Origin: Spirochaetia bacterium
GTDB taxonomy: Bacteria; Spirochaetota; Spirochaetia; JABMQR01
Direction of reading: 5' to 3'
Assembly (NCBI GenBank): GCA_016784705.1
Contig: JADHUD010000176.1
Span: 1-5,570 of the forward strand
Length of the DNA: 5,570 nucleotides
Positions 5,200-5,570 of this stretch are shown here, one piece after another. A program made the translations under genes and the position numbers. Numbering within the stretch: the first letter of the stretch is position 1; every line of letters begins with the position of its first letter. The notes under the pieces were generated by a model that had not been told where the DNA came from, made no database searches, and saw only the letters and a program-made list of their open reading frames with translations.

Positions 5200-5570
5200 A
5201 TGGATACGAATGTGAGTGAAGTACGGAACGTACTGCTTGGAGGCTGGGTAACAGCGAAAGCGAATATCATCGCTGCAGGGCAGAACCTGCTCAAAGGGAC
5301 GGTGCTCTCTGAGATAAAGAGTGCTGCAGCTGCTGCAGCCGATGCCGGGAACACCGGCGATGGGACAGTGGGGAGTATCACCGTCGGGCCTCTGGTGAAG
5401 AAGGGAGTCTATCAGCTGATCTGCAATGGCTCCGGTTTTAACGTGATCTCCCCGGAGGGGGATGCCTGCGGTTATGCCGTTGCAGATGAGCCGTTCACTT
5501 CCCGGGAGCTGAATCTTACGATCACTGCTGGTGCAGCAGCCTTCGTCGCAGGAGACTTTTTCACTATCAC
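5200..5570 (+). CDS. Head decoration protein (gpD-like), 3' end outside the window
   Basis: The first 123 codons are visible and the frame is open to the window edge. The N-terminus (NVLLGGWVTAKANIIAAGQNLLKG in the region 10-33, then TVLSEI) fits the start of the HDPD/gpD-type decoration fold found in many prophages. An Ala-rich linker (about 41-48) leads to AGNTGDGTVGSITVGP (49-64) and GVYQLIC (69-75). These are followed by FNVISPEGDACGYA (80-93), then LNLTITAGAAAFVAGDFFTI (104-123), a small beta-sandwich module commonly found in these proteins. It appears to be inserted after the GTVL strand of the decoration fold, whose remainder would follow to the right. The protein would bind outside the expanded shell and stabilise it. 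It starts 4 nt after the preceding stop codon, in the expected gene order, and the major capsid gene is expected next. The ATG is at 5200. Confidence 0.85.
   Translation, partial: MDTNVSEVRNVLLGGWVTAKANIIAAGQNLLKGTVLSEIKSAAAAAADAGNTGDGTVGSITVGPLVKKGVYQLICNGSGFNVISPEGDACGYAVADEPFTSRELNLTITAGAAAFVAGDFFTI

Noticed and set aside
5322..5342. Repeated GCTGCAG units forming a near-palindrome
   Set aside because: They are explained by the Ala-run codons in the decoration protein linker. The palindrome is imperfect and lies inside coding sequence.
4626..5381. A 251-codon open frame on the - strand opposite the protease/scaffold and decoration genes
   Set aside because: It spans two well-supported genes and their junction. 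Its translation is rich in Ser, Leu, Phe and Cys with no family features, as expected from the reverse of Glu/Lys/Ala-rich coding DNA.
1..5570. CRISPR array, tRNA, rRNA, insertion sequence or attachment site
   Set aside because: I saw no regularly spaced repeats, cloverleaf, transposase or paired end repeats by eye on either strand.

Overview
The window joins two kinds of DNA. From about 2268 to the right edge lies the start of a lambda-type (siphovirus) head module, in the order gpW-like head-completion protein, portal, S49 protease with a nested scaffold, and decoration protein (cut by the window end). These genes are tightly packed on the + strand (20-nt overlap, 4-nt ATGA overlap, then a 4-nt gap), have strong Shine-Dalgarno sites and are roughly half GC. 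This is a bacterial phage or, more likely, a prophage. Nothing here fixes the host: the strong SD sites suit most bacteria, and no host gene, tRNA or attachment site is visible.

The left part (1 to about 2260) is markedly AT-rich, about one third GC by eye, with loosely spaced genes. It holds the possible C-terminal end of a gene entering from the left (1-117), a cytoplasmic trypsin-like serine protease without a signal peptide (317-1195), and an alpha-helical 256-aa protein with an R-x4-H motif (RNAVTH) like that of HEPN ribonucleases (1307-2077). Each of the two complete genes has its own plausible promoter. In lambda-like genomes the large terminase gene normally sits directly upstream of the gpW gene. 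Its absence here and the sharp change in composition suggest that the AT-rich block is cargo (a 'moron' or defence-type insertion) placed between the packaging and head genes.

The head genes would work together as follows. The portal ring nucleates the procapsid, the scaffold and protease shape and mature it, the decoration protein stabilises the expanded shell, and the gpW-like protein plugs the portal after DNA packaging. The protease plus HEPN-like pair is the part most likely to be a poorly described system. A protease-gated ribonuclease acting in phage exclusion is a reasonable but unproven hypothesis.
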